Origin: Streptomyces canus
GTDB lineage: Bacteria; Actinomycetota; Actinomycetes; Streptomycetales; Streptomycetaceae
NCBI RefSeq assembly: GCF_030816965.1
Contig: NZ_JAUSYQ010000002.1
Location: 6,996,001 to 7,060,000, forward strand
Reading direction: 5' to 3'
Length of the DNA stretch: 64,000 bases
A program made the position numbers and the translations under genes. The notes under the pieces were generated by a model that saw nothing but the letters and a program-made list of their open reading frames with translations, was not told where the DNA came from and did no database searches. Shown in pieces: positions 8,483 through 18,110 of this stretch (its first letter is position 1; every line of letters starts with the position of its first letter).

Positions 8483-10528
8483 CTACGGGAAGGTGAGCTT
8501 CCAGCTGTTGATGTAGCCGGTGTCCTGGGCCGCGTTGTCCTGGACCCGCAACTGCCAGGTGCCGTTGGCGACCTCGGAGGAGGCGTCCACCGTGTACGTG
8601 GTGTCGAGGTTGTCGGTGCTGCCACCGGTGCCGTACGCCTTCAGCGTGTACGCCGTGCCGTCCGGGGCGATCAGCTGTACCCGGAGGTCACCGATGTAGG
8701 TGTGCACGATGTCGACCGCGACCGCGAGGTTCGAGGGCGCGTTGCCCGTACGCCCTGACACGGTGATCGGCGAGTTGACCGCCGCCCCGTTGTCCGGAAT
8801 CGATACGTCGGTGGTCGACTCGAAAGAGGTGCCGCCGCCACCGCCGGGACGCGAGCCGACCGCCACGCCCGCCCAGGCGTTCGCCACGGCCGTGTACTCG
8901 GCGCTCGTCGTGCCGTACAGCTCACCCGCCGCCGCGAGGGTGCCGGTGCGGGCTGCCGCGTAGTTGGTCGTGGTCGTGAACTTCGTGGTCAGCGCGCGGA
9001 ACCAGATCTTCTCCGCCTTGTCCCGGCCGATGCCGGTGACCGGAAGGCCGTCCGACGTCGAGGAGTTGTAGGTGACACCGTTGATGGTCTTGGTGCCACT
9101 GCCCTCCGACAGGAGGTAGAAGAAGTGGTTCGCGGGGCCTGACGAGTAGTGGACGTCCACCGACCCGATCCCCGAGTACCAACTGTCCTTGGACGCACCG
9201 TCCTTGCTCGGCTTGTCCATGTAACGCAGCGGCGAGCCGTCGCCGTTGATGTCGATCTCCTCGCCGATGAGGTAGTCACCGACGTCGGAGGAGTTGTTGG
9301 CGTAGAACTCGACGGCCGTGCCGAAGATGTCGGAGGTCGCCTCGTTCAGCCCGCCGGACTCTCCCGAGTAGTTGAGTCCCGCGGTGTTCGACGTGACGCC
9401 GTGGGTCATCTCGTGACCGGCCACGTCGATCGACGTCAGCGGGTGGGTGTTGCCCGAGCCGTCGCCGTACGTCATGCAGAAGCAGCTGTCCGACCAGAAC
9501 GCGTTGACGTAGTTGTTGCCGTAGTGGACCCGGGAGTACGCCCCGACACCGTCACCGCGGATACCCGAACGCCCCTGCACGTTCTTGTAGTAGTCCCAGG
9601 TGAGCGCGGCCCCGTAGTGCGCGTCGGCGCCCGCGGTCTCCGTGTTGGACGCGCTGCCGTTGCCCCAGATGTCGTCGGGGCCGGAGAAGAGGGTGCCCGT
9701 GCCGGAGGTGCCGCGGTTGAGGTTGTACGTCTTGTGGCCGCCGCGCGCCCCGTCGGTCAGGTTGTACGTCGACCCGGACTGGGTGGTGCCGAGGGTGACC
9801 GTGCCGCTGTACATGGTGTTGCCGGTGCCGTTCTCGATGCCCTGGTACTCGTAGAGCTTCGCGCCGGTCGCCGCGTCCGTGACGACGTGCAGCTCGTTCG
9901 GCGTGCCGTCCTCCTGGAGACCACCGACGACCGTCTCGTACGCCAGGGTCGGCGTGCCGTTGCCGGCCCAGATGACCTTGCGCGGGGCGCGGTTGACGTC
10001 GGGGGTCTTCGCGTCCGCCGCCTTCGCGGCCTTCAGGGCCTGCGTCTCGGCCTTGGCGGCGGGCAGCGCGGCCGTGGTCGTGGCGGGCCTGATGGCCTTC
10101 TGGGTGGCCTTGACGACCGCCTCGGTCGCCCCGGACTTCGCGGTCTCCACGACCAGGTCGCCGCCGAGGACGGGCAGTCCGTCGTAGGTGCGCTCGTAGC
10201 GGGTGTGGAGCGTGCCGTCGCCGTCCTTGACGACGTCACGGACGACCAGCTTCTCCTTGGCGCCCAGGCCGAGGTCCTTGGCGGTGTCCGCCGTGGTGGC
10301 GTTCGCCTCGCGTATCAGCTCGGCGCGCTGGGCGGGGGTGAGCTTGAGGGACTCGGCGCCCGGGATCACCTTGCTCGCGGCCGACGGTGCCTTCTGAGGG
10401 GCGGCGGTGGCGGCGCCCGACTGGACGGCCGCGGCGATCAGGGCGGAGACACCGACGAGGGCCACAGTGGCGGCCTTGCGGTGCAGGGTGCGGGGGGTGC
10501 GTCTGTGGGAGGAACTGTCTCTCAACAC
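8483..10528 (-). CDS. Secreted M4 metalloprotease with C-terminal P (proprotein convertase) domain
   Basis: 681-residue secreted neutral zinc protease. Signal peptide (hydrophobic core about residues 20-38), FTP/PepSY propeptide (about 55-215), then the M4 domain with HEMTH (His372, Glu373, His376) and Glu396 in GGLNEATSD. A short Gly-rich linker (GGGGG near 560) leads to a P/Homo-B beta-sandwich domain (about 565-681; IPDNGAAVNSPITVSG, HTYIGDLRVQL), often found as a stabilising or targeting module of secreted proteases. GTG 10528 or TTG 10525 both follow AAGGAG; the spacing slightly favours TTG. The catalytic part is very similar to the neighbouring M4 protease, which lacks the P domain. Confidence 0.95.
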   Translation of the reverse strand: MLRDSSSHRRTPRTLHRKAATVALVGVSALIAAAVQSGAATAAPQKAPSAASKVIPGAESLKLTPAQRAELIREANATTADTAKDLGLGAKEKLVVRDVVKDGDGTLHTRYERTYDGLPVLGGDLVVETAKSGATEAVVKATQKAIRPATTTAALPAAKAETQALKAAKAADAKTPDVNRAPRKVIWAGNGTPTLAYETVVGGLQEDGTPNELHVVTDAATGAKLYEYQGIENGTGNTMYSGTVTLGTTQSGSTYNLTDGARGGHKTYNLNRGTSGTGTLFSGPDDIWGNGSASNTETAGADAHYGAALTWDYYKNVQGRSGIRGDGVGAYSRVHYGNNYVNAFWSDSCFCMTYGDGSGNTHPLTSIDVAGHEMTHGVTSNTAGLNYSGESGGLNEATSDIFGTAVEFYANNSSDVGDYLIGEEIDINGDGSPLRYMDKPSKDGASKDSWYSGIGSVDVHYSSGPANHFFYLLSEGSGTKTINGVTYNSSTSDGLPVTGIGRDKAEKIWFRALTTKFTTTTNYAAARTGTLAAAGELYGTTSAEYTAVANAWAGVAVGSRPGGGGGTSFESTTDVSIPDNGAAVNSPITVSGRTGNAPSNLAVAVDIVHTYIGDLRVQLIAPDGTAYTLKAYGTGGSTDNLDTTYTVDASSEVANGTWQLRVQDNAAQDTGYINSWKLTFP

Positions 10529-10761
10529 TGACTCCTTCTGCGCGGCCGCGGATCGCGCGGCCAGGGGAGACCGGACGGTGGGTCGACCGTCCGGGCGGTA
10601 CGCGGAACGAGGTGCAGGTGGCCGCGGATCAGAACACAGCGAGAGATCTGTGAGGTTGCTGTGAAGCGGCCGTGGGAAGCCTGGCACCGGAAAGCCCGTA
10701 CTGTCAGGAGCGCGTCAGAAACTTGGCCGGAAATCGTTCGTTGTCCGGGAGGTCATGTTCG

Positions 10762-12540
10762 CTATACGGACTTTCCACCCTGGTCGGACACCGGGGGCCG
10801 GTCCCCGTGCCACGACCCCCACAGCGCCGCGTAGGCCCCGTCCGCCGCCACCAGCTCCTCATGCGTACCGAGCTCGGTCAGCAGGCCGTTCTCCATCACC
10901 GCCACCCGGTCCGCGTCGTGCGCGGTGTGCAGCCGGTGCGCGATCGCGATGACCGTGCGTCCTTCGAGTACGGCGGCCAGGGCGCGCTCGGTGTGCCGCG
11001 CGGTCGTGGGATCGAGGAGCGCGGTCGCCTCGTCGAGGATCAGTGTGTGCGGGTCCGCCAACACCACGCGGGCCAGGGCGAGTTGCTGCGCCTGTGAACC
11101 GTCCGTACGGCAGCCGTCCTCGCCGAGCGCGGTGTCGAGTCCCTCGGGCAGTTCCCGCACCCACCCGTCGGCTCCCACGGCGGTCAGGGCGGCCCACAAC
11201 TCCTCGTCCCCGGCGCCGGGTTCGGCGATGAGAAGGTTGTCGCGGACCGTGCCCAGGAAGACGTGGTGCTCCTGGGTGACCAGGACGACCTGCCGCCGCA
11301 GCTGCTCGGGGTCGAGGCCGACCACGGGAACCCCGCCGACGGTCACCGATCCGGAAGTCGGCGCGTCGACACCCGCGAGCAGCCTGCTCAGGGTGGTCTT
11401 CCCGGCGCCGGACGGGCCCACGACGGCCAGGCGTTCACCGGGGCGCACGGTCAGGTCGACGCCGTGCAGGACCTCGGCGCCGCGGCCGTAGGAGTAGCGC
11501 ACGGCGGTGACGTCGATGCGGTCGTCGGCGGGGGCGGGGGAGCCCCCTTCGGTCAGGCGTGGGGCCTGGGCGAGGCCCTCCACGCGGGCGAACGAGGCGC
11601 CGCTGGACTGGAGTTGCTCGACCCGCACCAGGATCTGGTCGAGCGGGTTGACCAGTTGCTGGAGGTACAGGGCGGCCGCCACGACCGAGCCGAGGCTCAT
11701 CACGCCCTGCGCGTGCAGCATCCCGCCGACCAGGAGCACACCGGCCACGGGCAGGATGTACGCCACCTCCACCACCGGGAAGAACACACTGCGCAGGTAG
11801 AGGGTGTACAGGCGGGTGCCGCGGGCCGTGTCGAGGGCGTCCCGGCTCGCCCGGACGCGTCGCTCCTCGAGTCGGAGCGCCTCGACCGTGCGGGCGCCGG
11901 ACGCCGTGGCCGCAAGGATCTCGGCGACGTCCGAGGTGGCGGAGCCCTCGGCCAGGTAGCCGTCCCGCGCCCGCCGCAGATACCAGCGCAGGACGAACCA
12001 GATGGGCAGCAGACCGAACACACCGACGGCACCGAGCAGCGGGTCCAGGACGAACACAGCGGCCAGCAGGAACAGGAACTGCACGGAGTTGATGAGGAGT
12101 TCGGGTCCCGCGTCGCGCAGTGTGGTGCCGACGGTCGCGACGTCCGCGGTGCCCCGGGCGGTGAGGTCGCCGGTGCCGGCGCGTTCCACGACGGAGGCGG
12201 GCAGGGCCAGGGTGCGCTCCACGAACTCCTCGCGGACGCGGGCGAGGGTGCGTTCGCCGAAACGGTGGCCGACGTAGCGGGCCCAGCGGGCGAGGAGGAG
12301 CTGAGTGCTCGCGCACACCACGAGGACGAGCGAGAGCCGGTCCACCGCGGCCACGCCGTCACCGGCGCGCACCTCGTCGATGATCCGGCCGAGCAGCCAC
12401 GGTCCGGCCAGACCGCTGAGGGCGGCGAGTGCGTTCAGGGCGAGTACGGCGGTGAAGGCCCGGGCGTCTTTGCGTATCAGCCGGACGGACGCGCGCCGTA
12501 CGGTGGCCTGGTCGGCGACCGGGAGGTGGCCCCTGCTCAT
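10762..12540 (-). CDS. ABC half-exporter, permease-ATPase fusion (partner with intact Walker motifs)
   Basis: 592-residue half-transporter: an ABC exporter-type membrane domain (about 30-320, six segments) fused to a nucleotide-binding domain. Walker A is intact (GPSGAGKT, Lys381), as are Walker B with its catalytic Glu (LILDEATALLD) and the H-loop (IAIAHRLH). The signature motif is not: LSGGQ is replaced by TDGSQ (479-483). It overlaps the upstream gene by four bases (ATGA). That upstream protein has the reverse defects, so the two must form a heterodimer with one working ATP site. Last gene of a leftward four-gene operon. Substrate unknown. Confidence 0.9.
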   Translation of the reverse strand: MSRGHLPVADQATVRRASVRLIRKDARAFTAVLALNALAALSGLAGPWLLGRIIDEVRAGDGVAAVDRLSLVLVVCASTQLLLARWARYVGHRFGERTLARVREEFVERTLALPASVVERAGTGDLTARGTADVATVGTTLRDAGPELLINSVQFLFLLAAVFVLDPLLGAVGVFGLLPIWFVLRWYLRRARDGYLAEGSATSDVAEILAATASGARTVEALRLEERRVRASRDALDTARGTRLYTLYLRSVFFPVVEVAYILPVAGVLLVGGMLHAQGVMSLGSVVAAALYLQQLVNPLDQILVRVEQLQSSGASFARVEGLAQAPRLTEGGSPAPADDRIDVTAVRYSYGRGAEVLHGVDLTVRPGERLAVVGPSGAGKTTLSRLLAGVDAPTSGSVTVGGVPVVGLDPEQLRRQVVLVTQEHHVFLGTVRDNLLIAEPGAGDEELWAALTAVGADGWVRELPEGLDTALGEDGCRTDGSQAQQLALARVVLADPHTLILDEATALLDPTTARHTERALAAVLEGRTVIAIAHRLHTAHDADRVAVMENGLLTELGTHEELVAADGAYAALWGSWHGDRPPVSDQGGKSV

Positions 12541-14228
12541 TTCATGACCTCCGCGTCTCGTGCGACCAGGGCGCGGTATCCCGGTTCCTCGGTGAGGAGT
12601 TGCTGGTGGGTGCCGGTCGCCGCGAGTTTGCCGTCGACCAGGTAGAGGACCGTGTCGGCGTGGTCGAGGACGAGGGGGGAGGTGGTGGTGACGGCTGTGG
12701 TGCGGCCTTCCCTGGTCTGGCGCAGCCGCTTGGCGACGAGGGCTTCTGTGTGGGCGTCCAGGGCGGAGGTGGGTTCTATGGCCAGGAGGATTTCCGGGTC
12801 GGCGAGGAGAGCCCTTACCAGTCGGATGCGTTGGCGCTGGCCGCCGGAGAGATTGCGGGCCTGGGCGTCCATCGGTGAGTCGAGGCCGTCGGGGAGAGCT
12901 TGCACGATGTCGTCTGCCACGGCTGCGTGTACGGCGGCCGCGGGGTCGGAGTCCGCACCCATGATCACATCGCGCAGTGTGCCCGCGAACAGGTCCGCCT
13001 CGTGGTCCGCCAGCAGGATGTGCTCTCTGACCTGGGGCAGCCGGATCTCGTCCAGGGGGACTCCGGCCCAGGTCGCCTGCGACGGGGTGTAGCGGGCCAG
13101 GCGGTCCAGAACCGCCGCCGTGTCCGCGGGCCTCGCGCAGGCCAGCGCCGTCAGGCGGCCCGGCAGGACGCGTACGCCCGACTCCGGGTCGTACAGAACC
13201 GAGGACTCCGCGGGGGCATCCCGCGTGCCCCGGTCCTCCATCGGCTCCAGGCGCAGGAACCGCACGACCCTCCTCGCCGCCACCACGCCCCGGCTGAGCT
13301 GGTAGCCGCACTCCACCCAGAACGCCACCGGGCCCACCAGGACCGCGACATAGCCGTACACCGCGACCAACTCGCCCACGGTGATCTCTCCCTGGGCGGC
13401 CAGGCGCGCCGCGAGCCAGGTGACCACGGCGAGGAACAGGGTGGGCAGGCCCACGCCGAGGGCCTGGACCCAGCTGGTGACCGCGCCGACCCGGTACCCC
13501 TGGGCCCGCAGGTGCTGGGAGTCGCGGTGGAAGGCGTCGGCGACCAGGCCCTTGCCGCCCAGGCCGTTGAGGACGCGCAGGCCGCCCGCGAGGTCGGCGA
13601 TGCGGGAGGTGAGGACGCCCTGACGGTCGCGGTACTCCGTCTCGGCGCCCTGGAGACGGGACAGGAAGGGGCCGACGAGGAGCACGATCGCCGGGATGCC
13701 GAGCAGGACCACGACCGCGAGGAGCGGAGAGACCGACACCAGCAGGGCGGCCACCGTCAGATAGGCGACGCACGCGCCGACGCCCGGGCCGACGACGGTC
13801 AGGGCGCCGGCGATCGTCTGCACGTCGCCCACGCCGATCGTGACGACCTCACCGGCTCCGGTCCGGCGCGAGAGGGCGGCGCCGAGGCGGACCGCCTGTC
13901 CGACGACCACCTTGACCGTGCGGAAGTTGGCGTCCATCCGCACCCGCGTCATCGTGCGGTGCCGCATGATGCTCAGCCAGGCGTTGAAGGAGCCGACCGC
14001 GAACAGGGCGAAGCACCAGCCGGCGAGCGCCGCCCAGTCGCCCGGCTCCAGGCCCTCGTCGATCGCCTTCGCCATCAGATACGGCGTCGCCGCCAGCAGC
14101 ACCATCCAGGAGCTGCCCAGCAGCGCCCCGGCCACGGACCGCCCCGGCTGACAGCGCACGAGCCACCACAGATACCGCCAGCCGCCCCGGACGTCGGGCG
14201 TGCCGGGGTCCTCGTACGCGTCGATCAC
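12537..14228 (-). CDS. ABC half-exporter with degenerate nucleotide-binding domain (no Walker A)
   Basis: 563-residue half-transporter with an exporter-type membrane domain (about 25-310). The ATPase domain keeps a perfect LSGGQ signature (460-464) but has lost the P-loop: residues 362-372 read LACARPADTAA with no GKS/T. The Walker B aspartate is Ile484 (LLAIEPTSALD), the Q-loop Gln is Asp, and the H-loop His is Thr. It should not hydrolyse ATP at its own site but can donate its signature to the partner encoded next (ATGA overlap). GTG 14228 has AGGGGG upstream, 16 bases after the previous stop codon. The reading frame is intact, so this is specialisation rather than decay. Confidence 0.9.
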   Translation of the reverse strand: MIDAYEDPGTPDVRGGWRYLWWLVRCQPGRSVAGALLGSSWMVLLAATPYLMAKAIDEGLEPGDWAALAGWCFALFAVGSFNAWLSIMRHRTMTRVRMDANFRTVKVVVGQAVRLGAALSRRTGAGEVVTIGVGDVQTIAGALTVVGPGVGACVAYLTVAALLVSVSPLLAVVVLLGIPAIVLLVGPFLSRLQGAETEYRDRQGVLTSRIADLAGGLRVLNGLGGKGLVADAFHRDSQHLRAQGYRVGAVTSWVQALGVGLPTLFLAVVTWLAARLAAQGEITVGELVAVYGYVAVLVGPVAFWVECGYQLSRGVVAARRVVRFLRLEPMEDRGTRDAPAESSVLYDPESGVRVLPGRLTALACARPADTAAVLDRLARYTPSQATWAGVPLDEIRLPQVREHILLADHEADLFAGTLRDVIMGADSDPAAAVHAAVADDIVQALPDGLDSPMDAQARNLSGGQRQRIRLVRALLADPEILLAIEPTSALDAHTEALVAKRLRQTREGRTTAVTTTSPLVLDHADTVLYLVDGKLAATGTHQQLLTEEPGYRALVARDAEVMK

Positions 14229-14244
14229 CTGTCCCCCTGTCGAT

Positions 14245-16104
14245 TCACGCCAGGCTGTCCCGCCAGGCCCGGTGCAGATCCGCGAACCGTCCCGTGCCCG
14301 CGACGAGTTCGGCCGGTGTGCCGTCCTCGACGACCCTGCCGTGCTCCATGACCAACACCCGGTCGGCGATCTCCACGGTCGACAGCCGGTGCGCGATCAC
14401 CACGGCTGTACGGCCCTTGAGGACCGTCGCCATCGCCCGCTGCACGGCCCGCTCGCCGGGGATGTCGAGCGAACTGGTCGCCTCGTCCAGGATCAGCACC
14501 GCCGGATCGGCGAGCAGTGCCCGCGCGAACGCCACGAGCTGGCGCTGACCCGCCGAGATACGGCCGCCCCGCTTGCGTACGTCCGTGTCGTAGCCGTCGG
14601 GCAGGGCGCTGATGAAGTCGTGCGCGCCGATCGCCTTCGCCGCCTGCTCGATCTCCTCGCGGGTGGCGTCCGGCCGGCCGATCGCGATGTTCTCGGCGAC
14701 CGTGCCGGAGAACAGGAACGCCTCCTGCGTCACCATGACCACCCCGCGCCGCAGTTCGGGCACGGCGAGCTCGCGGAGGTCCACGCCGTCCAGGAGGACG
14801 CGGCCGTCCGAGGGGTCGTAGAAACGGGCGAGGAGCTTGGCGAGTGTCGACTTTCCGGCGCCGGTCGAGCCGACCACCGCGACCGTCTGCCCGGCGGGCA
14901 GGGTCAGATCGAAGCGGGGGAGCACCTCGCCGCCGGTGCGGTAGGCGAAGCGGACGCCGTCGAAGACGACCTCGCGGCCCGGGTGCTGCGACTCGAGGGC
15001 CGGGAGCTGCCTGGGTGTCACCGGCTCGGGCACGGTCGGGGTCTGGGCGAGCAGGCCCGCGATCTTCTCCAGGGAGGCCGCCGCCGACTGGTAGGAGTTC
15101 AGGAACATCCCGAGCCGGTCGATCGGGTCGTACAGCCGCCGCAGATACAGCACTGCCGCCGCCAGTACACCCAGCTCCAGCGAGTCCTGCGCCACTCGGT
15201 AGGCGCCCCACAGCACGATCCCCGCGACGGCCGTGTTGGCGACCAGCCGGGAACTGACGACATAGCGGGCCATCTCCAGCAGCGCGTCGCCGTTGACCCG
15301 CTCGTGCCGCTTGTTCAGTACGGCGAACTCGGCGTCGTTGGCGGCCTCGCGACGGAACGCGCGCACCGGCCGGATGCCGTTCATCGTCTCCACGAACTTG
15401 ACGATCACGGCGGCGATCGCGGTCGACCGCTTCCGGTACACCCGGCCCGCGCGCCGCCGGTAACCCCGCACGAGCAGGTACAGCGGCACGAAGGACGCCA
15501 CCGCGACCGCGCCGAGGGCGAGATCCAGCCAGAGCAGCAGGGCGGAGATGTAGAGGAAGGACAGGATGACGGTGACGAGTTCCTGCAGGCCCTCATTGAG
15601 CAGTTCGCGCAGCGACTCCACGTCCGTCGTCGAACGGGAGATGAGGCGCCCCGAGGTGTAGCGCTCGTGGAAGTCGATGCTCAGCGCCTGGGCGTGCCGG
15701 AAGATGCGGCCGCGCAGGTCGAGCAGCACGTCCTGGTTGACGCGGGCGGAGACCAGGATGAACGCGTACTGGAGCCCGCCGGAGGACAGCGCGGACAGCA
15801 GATAACCGGCGCCGACGGCGATCAGCGGGCCGTTGTCGTGGTCCCGGAACGCCGGAACCGCGCGGTCGATGGCGTACGCGACCAGCAGCGGGCCCGCCTG
15901 TACGGCCGCCTGCTGGAGCAGCAGCAGGAACGTGGTGAGGGTGACCCGCGCTTTCATCGGCGCGAGCAGGGAGCGCAGCAGGAGGGAGGTGGCGCGCGGG
16001 GGAGTGGGCAGGACGTCGCGGTCGAAGGCGTCCGCGGCGTCCTTGTGACGGGGGAGTTCCGGTTCGTCGTCCGCCGTGGGGGCGTTGGTGGTGGGGGCCG
16101 TCAT
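14245..16104 (-). CDS. ABC half-exporter, permease-ATPase fusion
   Basis: 619-residue half-transporter: a hydrophilic N-terminal 45 residues, an exporter-type membrane domain (about 50-345), then an ATPase with Walker A GSTGAGKST, Walker B AVLILDEATSSLD with catalytic Glu, and H-loop VVIAHRLST. The signature reads ISAGQ rather than LSGGQ. It overlaps its upstream neighbour by four bases (ATGA). Because the neighbour has LSGGQ but an Asp in place of the catalytic Glu, the pair looks like a TM287/288-type heterodimer with one consensus and one degenerate ATP site. Probably a multidrug, peptide or lipid exporter; substrate unknown. Confidence 0.92.
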   Translation of the reverse strand: MTAPTTNAPTADDEPELPRHKDAADAFDRDVLPTPPRATSLLLRSLLAPMKARVTLTTFLLLLQQAAVQAGPLLVAYAIDRAVPAFRDHDNGPLIAVGAGYLLSALSSGGLQYAFILVSARVNQDVLLDLRGRIFRHAQALSIDFHERYTSGRLISRSTTDVESLRELLNEGLQELVTVILSFLYISALLLWLDLALGAVAVASFVPLYLLVRGYRRRAGRVYRKRSTAIAAVIVKFVETMNGIRPVRAFRREAANDAEFAVLNKRHERVNGDALLEMARYVVSSRLVANTAVAGIVLWGAYRVAQDSLELGVLAAAVLYLRRLYDPIDRLGMFLNSYQSAAASLEKIAGLLAQTPTVPEPVTPRQLPALESQHPGREVVFDGVRFAYRTGGEVLPRFDLTLPAGQTVAVVGSTGAGKSTLAKLLARFYDPSDGRVLLDGVDLRELAVPELRRGVVMVTQEAFLFSGTVAENIAIGRPDATREEIEQAAKAIGAHDFISALPDGYDTDVRKRGGRISAGQRQLVAFARALLADPAVLILDEATSSLDIPGERAVQRAMATVLKGRTAVVIAHRLSTVEIADRVLVMEHGRVVEDGTPAELVAGTGRFADLHRAWRDSLA

Positions 16105-17927
16105 CGGTCGTCGTCCTTCGCTTCCCCGGTGCCGGACATGAGGTGGGCGTACTCGGCGTTGGTGCGCAGGAGTTCGTGGTGGGTGCCCACGGCGGTGATA
16201 CGGCCGTCGGACAGCAGCGCGACGCGGTCGGCGAGCAGCACGGTCGAGGGGCGGTGCGCCACGATGAGCGCGGTGGTGTCCGCGAGGACGTCGCGCAGCG
16301 CGGCCTCCACGGCGGCCTCGGTGTGCACGTCCAGCGCGGACAGGGGGTCGTCGAGGACGAGGAATCCGGGCTTGCCGACCACGGCCCGGGCCAGGGCGAG
16401 GCGTTGGCGCTGGCCGCCGGAGAGGCTGAGGCCCTGTTCGCCGACCTGGGTGTCGGTGCCGTGGGGGAGGGCGTGTACGAAGTCCGCCTGCGCGACGGAC
16501 AGGGCGCGGTCCAGTTCCTGTTCGTCCATGCCCAGCAGGACGTTGTCCTTGACGCTGGCCGAGAAGAGCGTGGGTTCCTCGAAGGCGACGGCCACCTTCG
16601 AGCGCAGCTCTTCTCTGGACATGGCGGTGATGTCCTCGCCGTCCAGGGTGATGCGGCCGGATGTCACCTCGTGGAGGCGGGGGACGAGGGCGGTGAGGGT
16701 CGTCTTGCCGCTGCCCGTCGTGCCGACCAGGGCCATGGATTCGCCGGGGCGGATGTGGAGGTCCACGCGGTCGAGGATGGGTGGGGAGTCCTCGGGGGCG
16801 TCCGGGTAGCGGAACCGGACGTGGTGGAACCGGAGGCCTTCGTCGTCGGGTGCGCGTTTGTCGGGGCCGGCCGCGTCCCGCGGCGGAGCCGCATTTCGAT
16901 ACAGCTCCGCGTCCCTGCGGGGTGCGTCTTCCTGCTCCGGCACTTCATTGATCACCTCGAAGTAGCGCTCCGTCGCCGTCGCCGCTTCCTGGGTCATCGC
17001 CAGCAGGAAGCCGATGGATTCCACCGGCCACCTGAGCGCAAGTGCCGTCGACAGGAAGGCCACCAACGTGCCCGCCGACAACTCCCCGTCGGCCACCTGC
17101 ACGCAGCCCAGGACCAGCGCCGCCCCGATGGCCACCTCGGGGAGGGTGGTGATGACGCCCCAGATCGTGGCCAGCAGGCCCGCCTTGCGCAGCTCGGTTC
17201 CCCGCAGCTTCCCGGACAGTTCACGGAAGGCCCGTGCCTGGGACCGGTGGCGGCCGAAGCCCTTGATGATCCGGATGCCGAGCACGCTCTCCTCGACGAC
17301 CGTCGTGAGGTCGCCGACCTGGTCCTGGGCGAGCCGCGCCACACGGTGGTACCGCTTCTCGAAGACCATGCACGTGATCACCACGGGGATGGCCGGCCCC
17401 AGGATCACCAGCCCGAGCGTCCAGTCCTGGAGCAGCATGATGATCACACCGACGGTGATCGTCACGCTGTTGACCAGCAGGAACGTCAGCGGAAAGGCGA
17501 GGAACATGCGCAGGAGCATGAGGTCCGTGGTGGCCCGGGACAGCAGCTGGCCGGACGCCCAGCGGTCGTGGAAGGCCACCGGGAGGCGCTGGAGGTGCCG
17601 GTACAGGCCCGCCCGCATCTCCGCCTCGACGTGGGAGAGCGGTCTCGCCACCAGCCATCGCCGCAGTCCGAACAGCAGCGCCTCCGCGAACCCGAGCAGC
17701 AGCAGGTACAGCGCCCCGAGCCATACGCCCGCGGTGTCTCCGTCGGCGACCGGCCCGTCCACCATCCACTTCAGGACGAGGGGGATCACCAGCCCCGTAC
17801 AGGAGGCGAGGATCGCCACGAACGCGGCGGTGATCAGCCGCGCGCGGGCCGGCCGGACGTACGGCCACAGGCGCAGCAGGGTCCTCACGGCCGATCGGTC
17901 CTTGGTGGTTGCACGTGTCGTGGACAT
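16101..17927 (-). CDS. ABC half-exporter, first gene of four-gene operon
   Basis: 608-residue permease-ATPase fusion. Membrane domain about 25-320 (six hydrophobic segments); ATPase with Walker A GTTGSGKTT, signature LSGGQ and H-loop ALIVAHRPST. Walker B ends in Asp-Asp (LVLDDPLSALD), so the catalytic Glu is Asp, typical of the non-hydrolysing half of heterodimeric exporters. The next gene overlaps by ATGA and supplies a complete Walker B. An unconserved acidic stretch (about 325-355) links the two domains. ATG 17927 lies 183 bases from a divergent ABC-2 exporter operon, and the promoter is presumably there. Confidence 0.92.
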   Translation of the reverse strand: MSTTRATTKDRSAVRTLLRLWPYVRPARARLITAAFVAILASCTGLVIPLVLKWMVDGPVADGDTAGVWLGALYLLLLGFAEALLFGLRRWLVARPLSHVEAEMRAGLYRHLQRLPVAFHDRWASGQLLSRATTDLMLLRMFLAFPLTFLLVNSVTITVGVIIMLLQDWTLGLVILGPAIPVVITCMVFEKRYHRVARLAQDQVGDLTTVVEESVLGIRIIKGFGRHRSQARAFRELSGKLRGTELRKAGLLATIWGVITTLPEVAIGAALVLGCVQVADGELSAGTLVAFLSTALALRWPVESIGFLLAMTQEAATATERYFEVINEVPEQEDAPRRDAELYRNAAPPRDAAGPDKRAPDDEGLRFHHVRFRYPDAPEDSPPILDRVDLHIRPGESMALVGTTGSGKTTLTALVPRLHEVTSGRITLDGEDITAMSREELRSKVAVAFEEPTLFSASVKDNVLLGMDEQELDRALSVAQADFVHALPHGTDTQVGEQGLSLSGGQRQRLALARAVVGKPGFLVLDDPLSALDVHTEAAVEAALRDVLADTTALIVAHRPSTVLLADRVALLSDGRITAVGTHHELLRTNAEYAHLMSGTGEAKDDDR

Positions 17928-18110
17928 CAGCTGCGAGCCTACGGACCGGCACTGACAACGCCCACCGAGTTTTGGCCGGACCGGAATCGGCCGTTGGTCC
18001 TACGACCTGCATGTTCGAGGGGTCGTACGGCCGCATCCACCGATCGGTTGATGCCGGGTCGAGCGCGACGGGCGATGTGGCGGCGGGGCCCGTGCCGGGA
18101 CGCTGATGCC

